A stretch of 27,451 nt of DNA, from positions 1 through 27,451 of the forward strand of contig AJWJ01000305.1 of the NCBI GenBank assembly GCA_000277445.1, in the 5' to 3' direction. The notes beneath the pieces are model-generated. The model did no database searches and was not told the origin of the DNA. It saw nothing but the letters and a program-made list of their open reading frames with translations. Source of the stretch: Polysphondylium violaceum. Its lineage: Eukaryota > Evosea > Eumycetozoa > Dictyosteliales > Dictyosteliaceae. The translations under genes and the position numbers were made by a program. Positions 9,601 through 21,300 of this stretch are shown here, piece by piece (the first letter of the stretch is position 1; each line of letters begins with the position of its first letter).

Positions 9601-12600
9601 TTTGCCCATTTGCACGGGACGGAGGACAGTTTCACCAGATGGTGTACGTTTGTACTCGCAGTGATGGTCAAAGGTCTTGAGGACAAGCTCGGGTGTAGTG
9701 GCACTCGAGAAATTGAGAGAGATGACTTCAAAGTCTGGGAAGGCCTTCAAGGTCGAAGTGAGGGTCATGGTCTTGCCTGAGCCTGGTGGACCACACAAAA
9801 TCAATGGACGATGCTCAGATAACCAAGCGTGGAGGACATCAACATGACGGGTGGTATCAACGGTGGGAATGACGACATCTGGCGAGGCAACTTTGTGAGT
9901 TTCGACCTCGACCATTGGCACCTTGTTCTTCCAAAGACTCCAGTTAGAGTCCTCAATGTTGACTGCATAGTCCAACAATGGGATGGTGGCGGCAGGAACC
10001 GGGGTGATGGCGATCGATTGGATGTATTGCGAAAAGTTTTCACGCTCGCTCAAACCCATACTGCCACCAAAGCCCCACATCAACGAGTACAAGAGACGGT
10101 TGGTGATGTAGTTGGTGGTGTTTTCGGCACCCATTGGGAAATCAGAGTGGAGAGAGTTGTATTCGATAATGTTGGCAATCGAACGATTGACAAGTGAAAA
10201 GAAAGAGTTGAGTGCACGAAGACGAGTAAAGTCCATAATGTGGACTCTTTGGCCGGCATCCTTGAGGACCTTATGCACGAGGGCATCGGGCTCAAAGTAT
10301 GGGGCAATGATATCGGCACACTCTTTTTGCACACGAAGACCGGGGGTGATTGGATGTGACAATGAGGTACTGGTACGGATGGTGCCAGTGGTTGGAGAGG
10401 TGGTGGTGGTAGTGGTAGTAGAAGAGGTGTTTTCGTTTCTCTTTTGTTGTTCCTTTTCTTGTGGATCAAATGGCTCGTTACGGAGGGTTTCGAGATAGTT
10501 GGTAAAGATCATTTGGGTGGTGAGGATCTCTTCGCTAAACCAGACCATACCGCAACGGGAAATGGTGGCAAGGGTGGCGTATTTGAGGTCTTGGACTTCA
10601 AACATAATACGGACATTGTTTGGAAGGGCAAGACGTTCACCGTTGGGAAGAGTGAGGAGTTTGTTATCATCCAAGAGGGAGTTCAAGTTTTCTACCCACT
10701 CAGGATCGACATCACCATCGAAAATGATCCAATGACGTTTGGAGCTCTCACCACGGACATTGTCGATGATACGACGGAGGGTGGCAGTAAAGAGACCATC
10801 GGTCCACTCACGAGTGGTGAGATCAAGGGAACCAAACAATTGGTCTTTGGTGATGGCCTTGGGATCCATGACATGGGCCTCGGATTTGACGCCGTCGATG
10901 GCTTCAATGGCATCCAAATAGACGCTCCAGGCTGATGTTTTGCCGCTGCCTGAGGGACCGACCATCATGAGACCGTGATTGATGTTTTGGATTTGATGGA
11001 GTTGGAGGATCTTTTCTACCCACTCTGATTTGGAGACCAAGTGACGTTCTTTGCAAATCTCGTTAATCTTGTCACGGAGTTCGACCATGACGATGGGGGC
11101 CAAGGTGGTGCCAGGGAACACATCGAGAAGGAGGCTTTGAATCAATGGGATATCGTCAGCAACAAGTTTGGGAATCATAGTGTCGTTGATAGAGTTGAGA
11201 AGGACACCAATTTCATATTGGTTGTAGAGAGTGTCATATTTTTGTTTGCTCTCGGCGTCGCTGCCAGATGCAAGGGCTGGAGGGGGAGTCGATTGTCTCT
11301 TGAGACCACCGGCACTGACCAACACACTCTTGAGGGCACGGAGACCAAAGTCGTAATGGGATTGGGCTGAAAGCTGTTCTTGACAGAGCTTAAAGAGTGG
11401 CACAATCTTTCCGGCTAAGATTTCGGCAGTCTTGAAACCTTGAGAGTAGAGCATCACCTGGGCAATCATTTCACGATCGGGACGGATCATAGCCATGCTA
11501 CGGAAAAGTTTTTTGAGATTGTCTGGTAGATTGGAACGACCAGCGTAACCTGGATTCATAGTGACAAAGATACCCATGTCTTGGTGGATGCTGACATTCT
11601 TGCCCAACAACTCGACCTCTTTGGCCTTTTCTTTGAGTGCAACCTGGATGGTTTGGATTTGTTGAGATACAGCAGAGAGAATTCTTTCTTCGAGACGATT
11701 AAATTCATCAAAGCAACCCCAGGCACCGCATTGACAGAGACCAACAAAGATTCTGCTCATGGCTTGGAGATCGAAACCTTCATCACAGCAAAAGACCAAC
11801 ACGAATCTGCCCAATTGGTTACCCAAAGCTTTGACAGTCTCAGTCTTACCTGTACCAGCAGGACCAAATGGATTACCACCCATACGGGATTCCAAAGCTT
11901 GGGTGAGGGTGAGGTAGCAACGGTCAGTGAGTGGGGTCTGGACAAGACGTTCACCAATGCCAAGATACTCGAAACCATAATAAAAGACGGCGTTGGCCAT
12001 TTGAATGGTGAGTTTGTGGAGGACATTTTCAACAGAGTTGTCGTAATAGAATCTCATGTGGTAGAGCCAGTCAAAGTCTTTGGCAGAGGACACCTTGTTT
12101 TTGATCAATTGACGGGCGACATCACGTTGATGAACGAGTTCAGTGATGAGATGTTCGTACTTCTTTCTCTTTTGCGAAGAGAGATCTTGGAGAACGGCGT
12201 CGGCAAGGGTGTTGAGAATCAACTGAGTGTTCTTTTCGATGGTGGCCAAGGTCTCTTGGATATTGTTTCCAGAGAGGGCTTGGTCAACGGCTTGGGACCA
12301 AATGATTTGAGAGGTGATCAAAATCAATTGAGTGGGGAACTGATCGACCCATTCAGAGTATTTGGACAAGAGGGCTTCGGTGCCATTGTTGTTGATGGAT
12401 TGATAGAAAGCAAGAGATTCACCCAACAACACGGCAAGAGTGCTACGCATCTCGTTCTCTACCATGGTGAGCCATTCGTGAATCTTGGGGCCAGAGGCAA
12501 TCGAGATGGGCTTCTTGAACAAGACATTCTCGCCCTCACCAGAAGACATACCGAGGATGGTGGTCTTTTCTTCGTCGAGGAGGAGGTTGGCGAGACCGGC

Positions 12601-15600
12601 AAACATCTTTCTAAAGTGTTTTTGGATCTTGACGATATCTTTGCTGTTACCAATGATTTCCAAGAGATCTTCATCACCAACAAAATAGAAACGAGCAAAG
12701 GCAGCTCTTTGTCTCTCGAGATACTCACCGAGGGCCTTTTGGATCTTGCCCAAGAGCTCAGAGAGTCTTTCCATGGAGGACTGGATACGTTCAATGTTGA
12801 GCACCTCAAGTACCAATGGAGCTTGACTGACCTTTTTCATGAGGTTGATAAACTCTTGGTTGATGCTCTTGAATCTGTTGCTCTCAGCGGGTAAGAGTTG
12901 ATTGATATCACCGCTGCCGGAAAAGATGCCTTCCAAATAGACCCAACGACGTTGCACGTCGATCCAAATGTCCAAAAGCGAACGAATACGATTGAGCTTG
13001 TCGTCCCAGGCGTTGGCTTCTTCTTCAAAGACCTTGTAGTAGGGTGACATCTTCATGGCGCTGATGCTGTTGAGGTGTTCGGCGAGTTTGGAGAACAAGT
13101 CGTCCCAACCACGGATCAACTTGCACTTTCTTTGATAGTTGACGAGATCCAATTCCAAGCTGGACCAGTACTCTCTGACTGATTTCAAAAACTCTTCCAA
13201 AGCAATTTCACCTTGGGCAGCAGTGATGATCTCACGGTAGACATTTTCGTTTTTGGCAAGATCAGACTCCCAGATCTGGCCGAGGGTGAGCTCGGTGAGG
13301 ATCCAGTTGGTGTTGAGACGCTTCTTGAGTTGTTTCCAGTGACGCTCTTTGATGGCCTCGCTGTGGAGATCGGTGATGATGGCGTTACCCTTGAGATAGG
13401 CCTTGATCAAGTTTTGAGCGTGGTCATAGGCAGAGTATTGACGAATACGATTGGGGAGATTCTTGAGCTTGGTGAGTGTGTCTTCGAGAGTCTTTCTAAT
13501 CTTTCTGGGGATGATGGCACTCCATGCGGTTTCCTTGAGGTTGTCAATCTCGTACCAGGCGTTGGACAACTCGACCCATACAGCCTTGAGATCTTGCATC
13601 TCTTCTTCGATAGGGGCCAAACGGTCGTCGTCGGTGCTCGAGAGGTTTTGGTCGAGTTCGAGGGCAGCCTTGGCCTTTTTGATTCTGTCAGACTCTTCAC
13701 GAAGACGAATCAAACGAGACTCGAATATCTTGAGAGACTCGAGGGCGTCAGAGTGTCTGATGGTGCCTTGGAGTGGCTTCTTGTTGCTCCACTCGTCGAT
13801 AAACTCTTTGATTCTCTCGTTGATGGATTTAGACTCGGCGAGGATCTTGGCTTGGAGTTGGGGGATAGCTTCGGCGATGGTGGCATTCTTACGATTGAGA
13901 ATGTCGTTAAAGGCATTCCACTCGCCTTCCACCATGTCAATGTCGAGCCAGCCGTCGGGGAACTGGAATCTCTGACGGAGGAGGAGGACTTGGCCGTCAC
14001 GATAGTATTTGAGGTCACCTTCCCATTGATGAAGACGTTTCTTCATGTCTTGGATCTGGATGATAAACAACACTGCCTCTTCGGTGGACACGGTCTCGAC
14101 CGAGAGTTTTTCGAGGTCTTGACGGGAGCTGAGGATGGTGTCGTAGAAGGCTCTCATCTTTTCACCGAGCTTGGCGCCAAAGTGGTTGAGGATGTCCTTA
14201 TGCCAGAAATCGTATTTGTTGTTGACGCTGGCTTGCACTTGGTTATAGTCGATAACGAGTGGACCAAACACCTTTTTGGTGGTCGAGTTTTCAAAGGTGG
14301 AACGAGATTTCTTGATCTGCTCTAAGAGGACGGTCCATTTGTTGAGGTCGTCGCCAAGCTTGGCATACACAAAGTTGGCATCCATGTCCCAGAGTGATTG
14401 GTAACGAAGCCAGATGTCGACGTATTGCTTGACTTGCTCGAGCTTTTGGCTGATGGACGAGTAGGCGCTCTCGAGTGAGCCTTGTGGGAGCTTGGGTAAC
14501 ATGTCTCTAAATGTCTTGGCGGTCGAGTTGGCGGCGATACCCTCATCATAACGAGATGACTGGATTCTGGGTAAGTCGCAAACAATGTTGAGCCAAGTGT
14601 GTAATTGGCTGATCCAATTGACACGAGCAAATTCCAAGGGTGGGTCGAGATAGAGGATCTGGTTTCTAATGATGATTTCGTGTACGGATTGGTCGAGTTT
14701 GGGCTTGATGGATTGGACGACTGGCTTCTCGGGCTCGGCGGCAGTGGTGCTGGTTTGGAGGGCACTGACGGTCAAGTCTCTGTTACGCGAAGCATACGAC
14801 ATACGGGGTTGGGAGGCACCAGTGTTGGCGACGTCTTTGACATCCTCTTTGCCCTCGATCAAATGGACCCATGATTGGATGGCGTCAATCAATCTCTCGA
14901 TCAACATGGCCTCAACAGTTTGGTCGAGCTGGGTGACCCAAATAGAGAGGTTGGAGTAGTTGGCCAAATTGAGCTCATCGACAATCTTTTGGATCTTTTC
15001 GAGGATCTCGTTAAAGGACTCTTGCTTGAATGGGCAGTTTTTGAGGCCGTCCATGAGTTTCTTGATCTCGGTGTACTTGACGATGAGGTCGTCGACCTTG
15101 TCTCTAAAGCTGTTGACCGAAGTGCTGAGCTTACGTACGTATGGGTCGACCTTTTGAAGCGACTCCCACTTGAGACGGAAGCCGTCTTGGAGATGAATTT
15201 GTACGTCACGCTTGTACGAGGCAATCAAAGGCGAGATCTCGTTGGTGATTTTACCGCTGGTCTGGGTGTAGGTACGGAGGGTCTCTTTCAAAGACACAGC
15301 AAAGGGATACACTTGTTTGGCACCTTGCGAGATAAAAGAGATGTTGAGGGGAACACGGAATCCGAGCCATTGGAGATTACGCACCTCTTTGAAAAGCATG
15401 ATAATGTGTGAATCAAAGTTGATGTCCAAGGCCAACTTGTTGCCCTTTTTGACGATGGCCAAAATACGTCCTGATACATCAAATGAACGCGATTGGGTGT
15501 CTTGTGCCCACTTTTGGAAGATGTGTTCAGTGTTGAGTTTGTGACGGAACTGGTCGCTCTCGGCCTTGAGCTTCTGGCCCTCGGCATCTGACTCCCAACT

Positions 15601-17771
15601 GTCACCCAACACATCGGCTACTCTCTTCATATAGGTGTCCAATTGTCTTTCAATTTGTCTAGCCCAGATAATGGCACCAGAAACGGGTGGTAAATCACGC
15701 AATTGACTCATATGATAAGCCTCAGAGTTGGTGTATTGCATCTTGAACTTTTCGTGCAACACTCTAATATCATCCTTGACTCTTTCAATCAATTGGGCTT
15801 GATATTCGTGTGTGGCTCCTCTAATCTATAGTGGGGTAATGATTGTTAGTATGATGCTTATTATTAATGATGAACGAATGAACCAATACATACTCTTGGT
15901 CTCTTAAGGAGATCTTTGAATTTATGATAGACTCTAAACATTTCATTGGCGTTTTTGGCGGTGGCCAAACGATCACGGAGTTTAGAGGTGATGTAGGCCT
16001 CAACTCTATCGGTACGGGCATTGTAACGCTTGACGGCGTTTTCCCAAACTTCTTCACCTTCTTTGGAGAGAAGGAGAACGTCAATCTCTTTGAATTCGAG
16101 ATAAGCCTCGTTGATCTCTTCGATGGCATTGATCTCTTTGGACGAGGCAAATTGGTTGCCGGCAGTGCCTGGCAAGACAGAGGAAAGGACATTCTTCAAG
16201 TCTTCGTGTTGTTTTCTGAATTTGGTGATCTTGATTATTCTTTCCATGAGGAGCTTGTTGTCGACGTTGACCAATAGAGGTGTACGTTCATTACCACGCT
16301 TTTTGGCGAGGTCACGAAGGATTTCACGGAAGTGGGCAAATTGATCGTCCCAAAGGGTAAAGAGAGCCTTGAGGGCACGAGTGAGTTTTTCAAATTCGCT
16401 ATAGTCAATGTTCATCAAGTTCTTTTGACGGAGGATCTGGAAGACCTTGTTGCACATGTCACGGCCAATGGCTTCGAGGAAGGTGAGGTAACGGGGGATG
16501 GGATAGTATGTGTTTTTGGTCTTTTTCAAGTGAGAGTAGATCTGGGCCACCGAGGTCGAGACTGAGTCGAGGTCGGTGCAGGTGAGCAATGGGGTGATGG
16601 GGAACTCTTTAAAGATGGGCTTGATGTTTTGGGCATTGTCGAGGGCTTTCTTGAGGCCAATGGTGTCGGTCTCAAAGCTGGCTGTGGCGACAAAACGCTT
16701 GGCCTGTTTCAAGATGGCAAAGGTGACCTCGACCTCGGGACTGGCGAGCTGCTCCTTGATGTTGAGTAACGAGGTTTCGAGCTCGACCCAAAAGTTGATC
16801 TCTTGCGAGGTGGTGATGTCGCTCGAGAGCTTCTCAATCAGTGGGTGCTTGGTCACGTTTTGGATGTTTTTGGTCCATTGGGCAACACCAGCTTGTAATG
16901 AGTTGAGAAAATCGGTGTCACGTTGCTTGTCTTCGCCAATGTCGTCGGCCTTGATAGTCTTGCCAGCATCACGACACTTTTGGGCAATGGCTCTAATCTC
17001 GGGATGAATAGTCAACAACACCTCGGGGATTTGCACTTGTTGTTTGCAGTTGTAGAGAGACAACTCGAGCTCGGCAATCTTTTGATTGACGGCACCAATA
17101 CCAAGCTTCATGTCCTTGTCATAGGAAGAGGCTGCGCTTGTTGGCTTGGCGGTGTGTTTGCTCGAACTGGTCAAAATGAATGATCTCACAAATGGTGCAA
17201 CCGAATTGTGGATATAGTTGTGGAGGGTGTCAAAAGGTGATCCATCACCAAGATTAATCACTTGCAATTGTGATGAAATACTCTTGTTATTGGAATACTC
17301 TATAGTACTCTCTGGCACTCTCTTTACAACACCTAAACTAGACTTATTCTCCCCTCCAAATTTAACTTCAACTTCAAAACTATAACTTTCTGTGTAGTTG
17401 TACTCGGTTAGTATCTATCATCCATCGCTATCCCCATCTTAATATCACTAATTACCTTTTAATGGAGCTGCGGTGGTTGTTGCAGTGGCTGTAGTATTAT
17501 CTTCATTTGATACTGATTTTTGAATGAGTAATACGGGTATTTTGGGATCAGTAATAAACTTTTTCAATTTCATTTGATTGATTGGGTTACTGATGCACGA
17601 TTCAAAGGTACTGATGTCACCGTCTAATAAAGTTGGACAAACCTTGTTCAAATATTGCACGGTTTCATCCAAAGTTTGTTGACTAACTGCCGAATTGGCA
17701 GATGACGATGACAATGGTGTACTGGTTGATGGTGTGGTATTTCCACCAACATTTTCAACTTGATCTTCCAT
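3637..17771 (-). CDS. dhcA: cytoplasmic dynein 1 heavy chain (complete, three exons)
   Basis: Motor subunit of cytoplasmic dynein: ATP-driven minus-end transport on microtubules, Golgi and nuclear positioning. Exons are 17771-17456, 17389-15894 and 15825-3637, giving 4666 aa; animal heavy chains are about 4650 and D. discoideum DhcA about 4730. The tail spans residues 1 to about 1500, with RPR-IRGATHEYQ across intron 2 as in animals. All four P-loops are intact: AAA1 GPAGTGKT (1925), AAA2 GPSGSGKT (2227), AAA3 GPPGSGKT (2616), AAA4 GVSGGGKS (2958). AAA1 Walker B reads WGCFDEFNR. The coiled-coil stalk (about 3214-3516) brackets the microtubule-binding domain (about 3339-3440). AAA5, AAA6 and the C-terminal domain end in WKSEL. 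Low-complexity inserts are a Thr-rich segment (about 2395-2425) and an acidic/poly-Gln stretch (about 4376-4390). The AAA1 sequence SRMGGNPFGPAGTGKTE points to cytoplasmic rather than axonemal dynein. Confidence 0.97.
15826..15893 (-). other. dhcA: dhcA intron 2 (68 bp)
   Basis: Donor GTATGT, acceptor CTATAG, phase 0, branch motif TACTAAC at 15845-15851. Removing it joins RPR to IRGA, a junction conserved in animal dynein heavy chains. The unspliced frame meets a stop soon after the donor. Confidence 0.93.
17390..17455 (-). other. dhcA: dhcA intron 1 (66 bp)
   Basis: Donor GTAATT, acceptor CTACACAG, branch motif TACTAAC at 17407-17413, 17 bases before the acceptor. It interrupts a codon after its first base. 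Splicing joins TAAPLK to ESYSFEVEVKF and keeps the dynein tail in frame. Confidence 0.88.
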
Positions 17772-18018
17772 AGTGTTGTTCTATACAGTAGTTATCTAGA
17801 CTGCACACACTATGATTACAAGATCACACTAAAATACAACAATAGATTTAGATATAAACAAATAAATAGTAGTTATATTATAATATATACAATAATAACA
17901 ATAATGGTAATAAAAACAAAACACAAAACTAATGTCTGCTAAGTTGAGGTAGACGACGTTGTCTTGTGTGATGTGTCGTTGTTGAAAATGATGATCACCT
18001 GAAAAATTAAAAAATGTG

Positions 18019-18052
<34 letters not shown>

Positions 18053-18331
18053 AACCTGTTATTTTTTTTTGATTAAATTTCCATTCATAGCAACCCAAAG
18101 TTATGATTTGGCGCCACAGTTAATGTGGTCAATGAATATCTTTATTTTACGTCCAGTTATTGAAAACTTTCTCAATAAAAGAATCTCTAGCACTCCTATA
18201 TTGAGAGGACTCTAGGGTTCTATTCCTAAGAGTTAAAGAATTTGATTTCCTTGGCGGGAAAATACATATGAGATTAATCGACAACTTGAGTCCTTATAAA
18301 AAAAATAAATATTTATTTAGAAGTTTGGCCG
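17772..18331. other. intergenic: dhcA 5' flank and symplekin 3' flank
   Basis: It contains AT-rich 5'-flanking DNA of dhcA, an A32 run (18019-18050), and a less AT-rich patch at about 18090-18270. That patch carries two E2F-like motifs, TTTGGCGC (18107-18114) and TTGGCGGGAAAA (18251-18262). The symplekin poly-A signal is at 18312-18317. No gene is supported; a GGTTCTATTCC at about 18216 resembles a tRNA B box but no tRNA folds around it. Confidence 0.55.
18312..18317 (-). terminator. poly-A signal AATAAA of the symplekin gene
   Basis: AATAAA on the minus strand lies 14 bases after the TAG stop codon (18332-18334). Confidence 0.6.
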
Positions 18332-21300
18332 CTATTTGGGAGGAGTAGTGGCAGATGTTGTTGATGATGCTGCTGATGTAGAAGACTTTACTTTCTTTTC
18401 AAATGGAATGTCACCAAGTAATTTAATATTTCTGCCATAAATGGTACGAGCAGAGGGAGGTTTTGGCTTTAAATAACGAATGAGAAAATCTGCCAATTCG
18501 GGATCTTTTTTGATGGCCATTTCGAATTGCGGGGTTGGGAGCTGGAGAATGACCTCGAGTGACTCGGGTTTGGCGTTTTTGGCACACAATAGGAATCCCA
18601 ACCAGGGCTTCTCGTAGTTCCACACTTGCTTGGCAACGAGCTGAGACATGACCTCGACAATAAACGACTTTAGTCTGGGATACACAGAGAGGGTCTTTAA
18701 CACGGTTCTCATCAACAACAGTGGCAATGGGGTCTGAACGAGGAGCTGTTGGATGGTGACGGCCATGTATTCTTGCTTGAAGATGGCCTTGAGCTCGAAA
18801 CAATAGTCGATGGCCTCCAAGACCTTTTTCGACTGATCGGGGATTAAATGCAGCTGGACCATGAGCTCCGAGGGCGAGATGGGCGAGCCTGGCGAAGCCA
18901 TCTTGGCAATGAATTTCTTGGTGTCTTCAGAGGAGGACAAACTGATAAACACGGGGAGCTTGGAGATGATCTCGTCCTTGGTCAAGCCGTGAAGAATGGG
19001 CAAGAGGAACAATTGGTTGTTGGATGTGTGCATGAGACGCTTGACAGCACTGACCAATTCGGCCGTCGGTTTCTGGACCTCGACCAACGAGCCAAGGATC
19101 TCAATCAAAAGTGGCTCAGCACCGCTGGGACAAATAGAGATGGCCATTAAAAGTGACTCGCTCGTTTGGCCAATGGACTTTGTCACGTTGCCAATCAATC
19201 TGGAAAACACCTCTTGGACAATTTTCTCGCACTTGGGGTACACCTCCAAGAGATAGGTGATCAACGAGTGATTCTTTGTGCACAAAGAGTAGAATAAAAA
19301 GAGTTTTCTTTCAATGTACTTTATAATCTTTGACTCCTTTTTCAATTGATTCAAGATATCTTGATTCTCTTCATCAATGTCTACTGGCTGTTCTTGACCC
19401 ATCATTTCTTGGTCTTTGGGAGATTCTAGTTGGTCTTGGGCAGAGGCATCTATTTCTTTGGGTTTTGCTACTGGGGCATCCTCTTGACTTAAAATAGAGT
19501 CTTGATTAAAGGCTGTCAAATCAAGGATTTGAGATTTGGCAAACAACTGGATAGTCTCAGCCAATGCCGATTTACAATAGAGCTGATTGGTAACTAAACG
19601 AATGGAAGGCATCCTAAGATCATCGTCTAAATGAACTGCAAAGTCTAATAAATAGGTCAAACACTTTGATCTAACGGTGGGTCTCCAAAACACCAAATCT
19701 CTCAACGTACTGAGGCCCAATGTAATCCACTCGCTTCTGTCTTTGGGTTCCTGTGATTCGCTGTTTTCGTCACCTTCTCCTGTATCTTGATCGGATGGCT
19801 CTTCCTTTTTCACCTCTATACCATTGGTGGCACTGGCAACACTAAAACTTTCATTTTGATCTTTGAAATTAACAACCACTTTGCAAATGGTCTCTAGGCA
19901 GAGATCAGTGACATAGGGCAGGTCCAAGATAAACATAGACAGCAGTCTTTCTTTGGGATCAAATGTCTTGATCATCTTTTCAACGATATTCATGAGAATG
20001 TTTGAGTATCTAGACATCTTTATATTGTCCTCGTCACCACTTGTGCTCATACTGTCACTGCCGCCGCCACTGGCACTATCTTCAATTGATATTTCTCTGG
20101 CAATAAAGAATTCATTGTAAAGCCATTGGAGTGCCAACTCTCTGTGTTGGGTGAAATCCTTTAAAATGAAATCAATAAACTCTTCATAGATCTCCTTGGT
20201 TGTGGGCTTGATTGCCACCACTTTGGACAATAGCCCTATCCATAGTTTATGACTGCCGCCAATGATAGCGCCATTCTCTGCCGATTTCATTCTCTTTACT
20301 GCCGAATCAGATATCTTTTCCGCTTGAGATGATCCAATCTTTACCACTGAAAACACTGGTCGAGGTGTGATGGTCTGCACAATTTCAGACTTGATCGTGC
20401 CACCAGCAGACACCATAGCCATACTCTCTTTTTCTCTTTCTCTCTCCTTTTCCTTTTCTTTCTCCAACTGTAATTCTCTTTCTCTCTCTAACTTTATGTT
20501 ATTCAAGTCCTCGGGCTTGACAAGATTTTCAATATCCAACTCTGGTTCCAATTCTGGTTCAAACTCTGTCAATTCAAATTCTGTTGCTTCATCTTTACCA
20601 TCATCCATTAATGGCTGTTGTTGCTCCTGTGGTGGTTGTTGTTGTTGTTGTTGTGGTGGTGGATACTGCATTGGTTGATTAAACTGTTGTTGCTGGGGTT
20701 GTTGTTGTGGTTGGAATTGCATTGGTTGTTGCTGTGGTTGTAATACAGGTGATTTATTAAATCCATATTGCTGTTGTTGTTGTTGTTGTTGCTGTTGATT
20801 AAAATTACTATTAAATTGTGGCTGTTGTTGAGGTTTATTAAAGGTATTAAATGGCTGTTGCTGCGGTTGATTATTAAACATTAATGGTTGTATATTTGAT
20901 TGATAGGAATTTACAAATTGATATAATATTTCAGATTTTTGATTCAACGGAATACTCTGCAAGAGGTGATGTAAAGGTGTATGCATCATATTTTCCAAGA
21001 CAAAGTTTGTAATCAAATCACCTCTAATATTTGGAATATTTGAAATAATCTTTGATTGCGTGCCTTGGTCCATATTTAAACCAGGCAACATCATCGGTGG
21101 TGAATTGTTAATGTTATTACTGTTATATCCCATTCCATTATTGTTATTGAATCCCATTGGAGGAGAATTGTTGAAATTATTATTATTATTATTATTGCTA
21201 TTTACTCCCATCATGTTATTGTTGTTGTTATAATTATCGTTCATTTGATTATTATCATTATACTTTAATCTTTTGTTTTGTTCCTGTGAATCTATATTAT

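Noticed and set aside
11581-12894. 437-codon open frame on the plus strand inside dhcA
   Set aside because: It lies fully antisense to the conserved dynein motor and linker. Long antisense frames are expected from the codon bias of such a long exon, and the peptide shows no domain or start context.
13213-14325. 370-codon plus-strand open frame antisense to the dynein tail
   Set aside because: Same cause: shadow of dhcA codon usage, with a skewed Leu/Asp/Glu/Gly/Val composition.
17829-18098. 89-codon minus-strand frame with a long poly-Phe run
   Set aside because: The Phe run is just the A32 homopolymer read on the other strand; no homology or conserved context.
18205-18240. Possible tRNA (GGTTCTATTCC B-box-like motif)
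   Set aside because: The T-stem does not pair beyond three positions and no matching acceptor or D arm is found at tRNA spacing.
18332-21244. Symplekin read as a single-exon 970-aa gene starting in a poly-Asn tract
   Set aside because: Five upstream exons with good splice sites join in frame and supply the conserved N-terminal HEAT domain, so the ATG at 21244 is internal.
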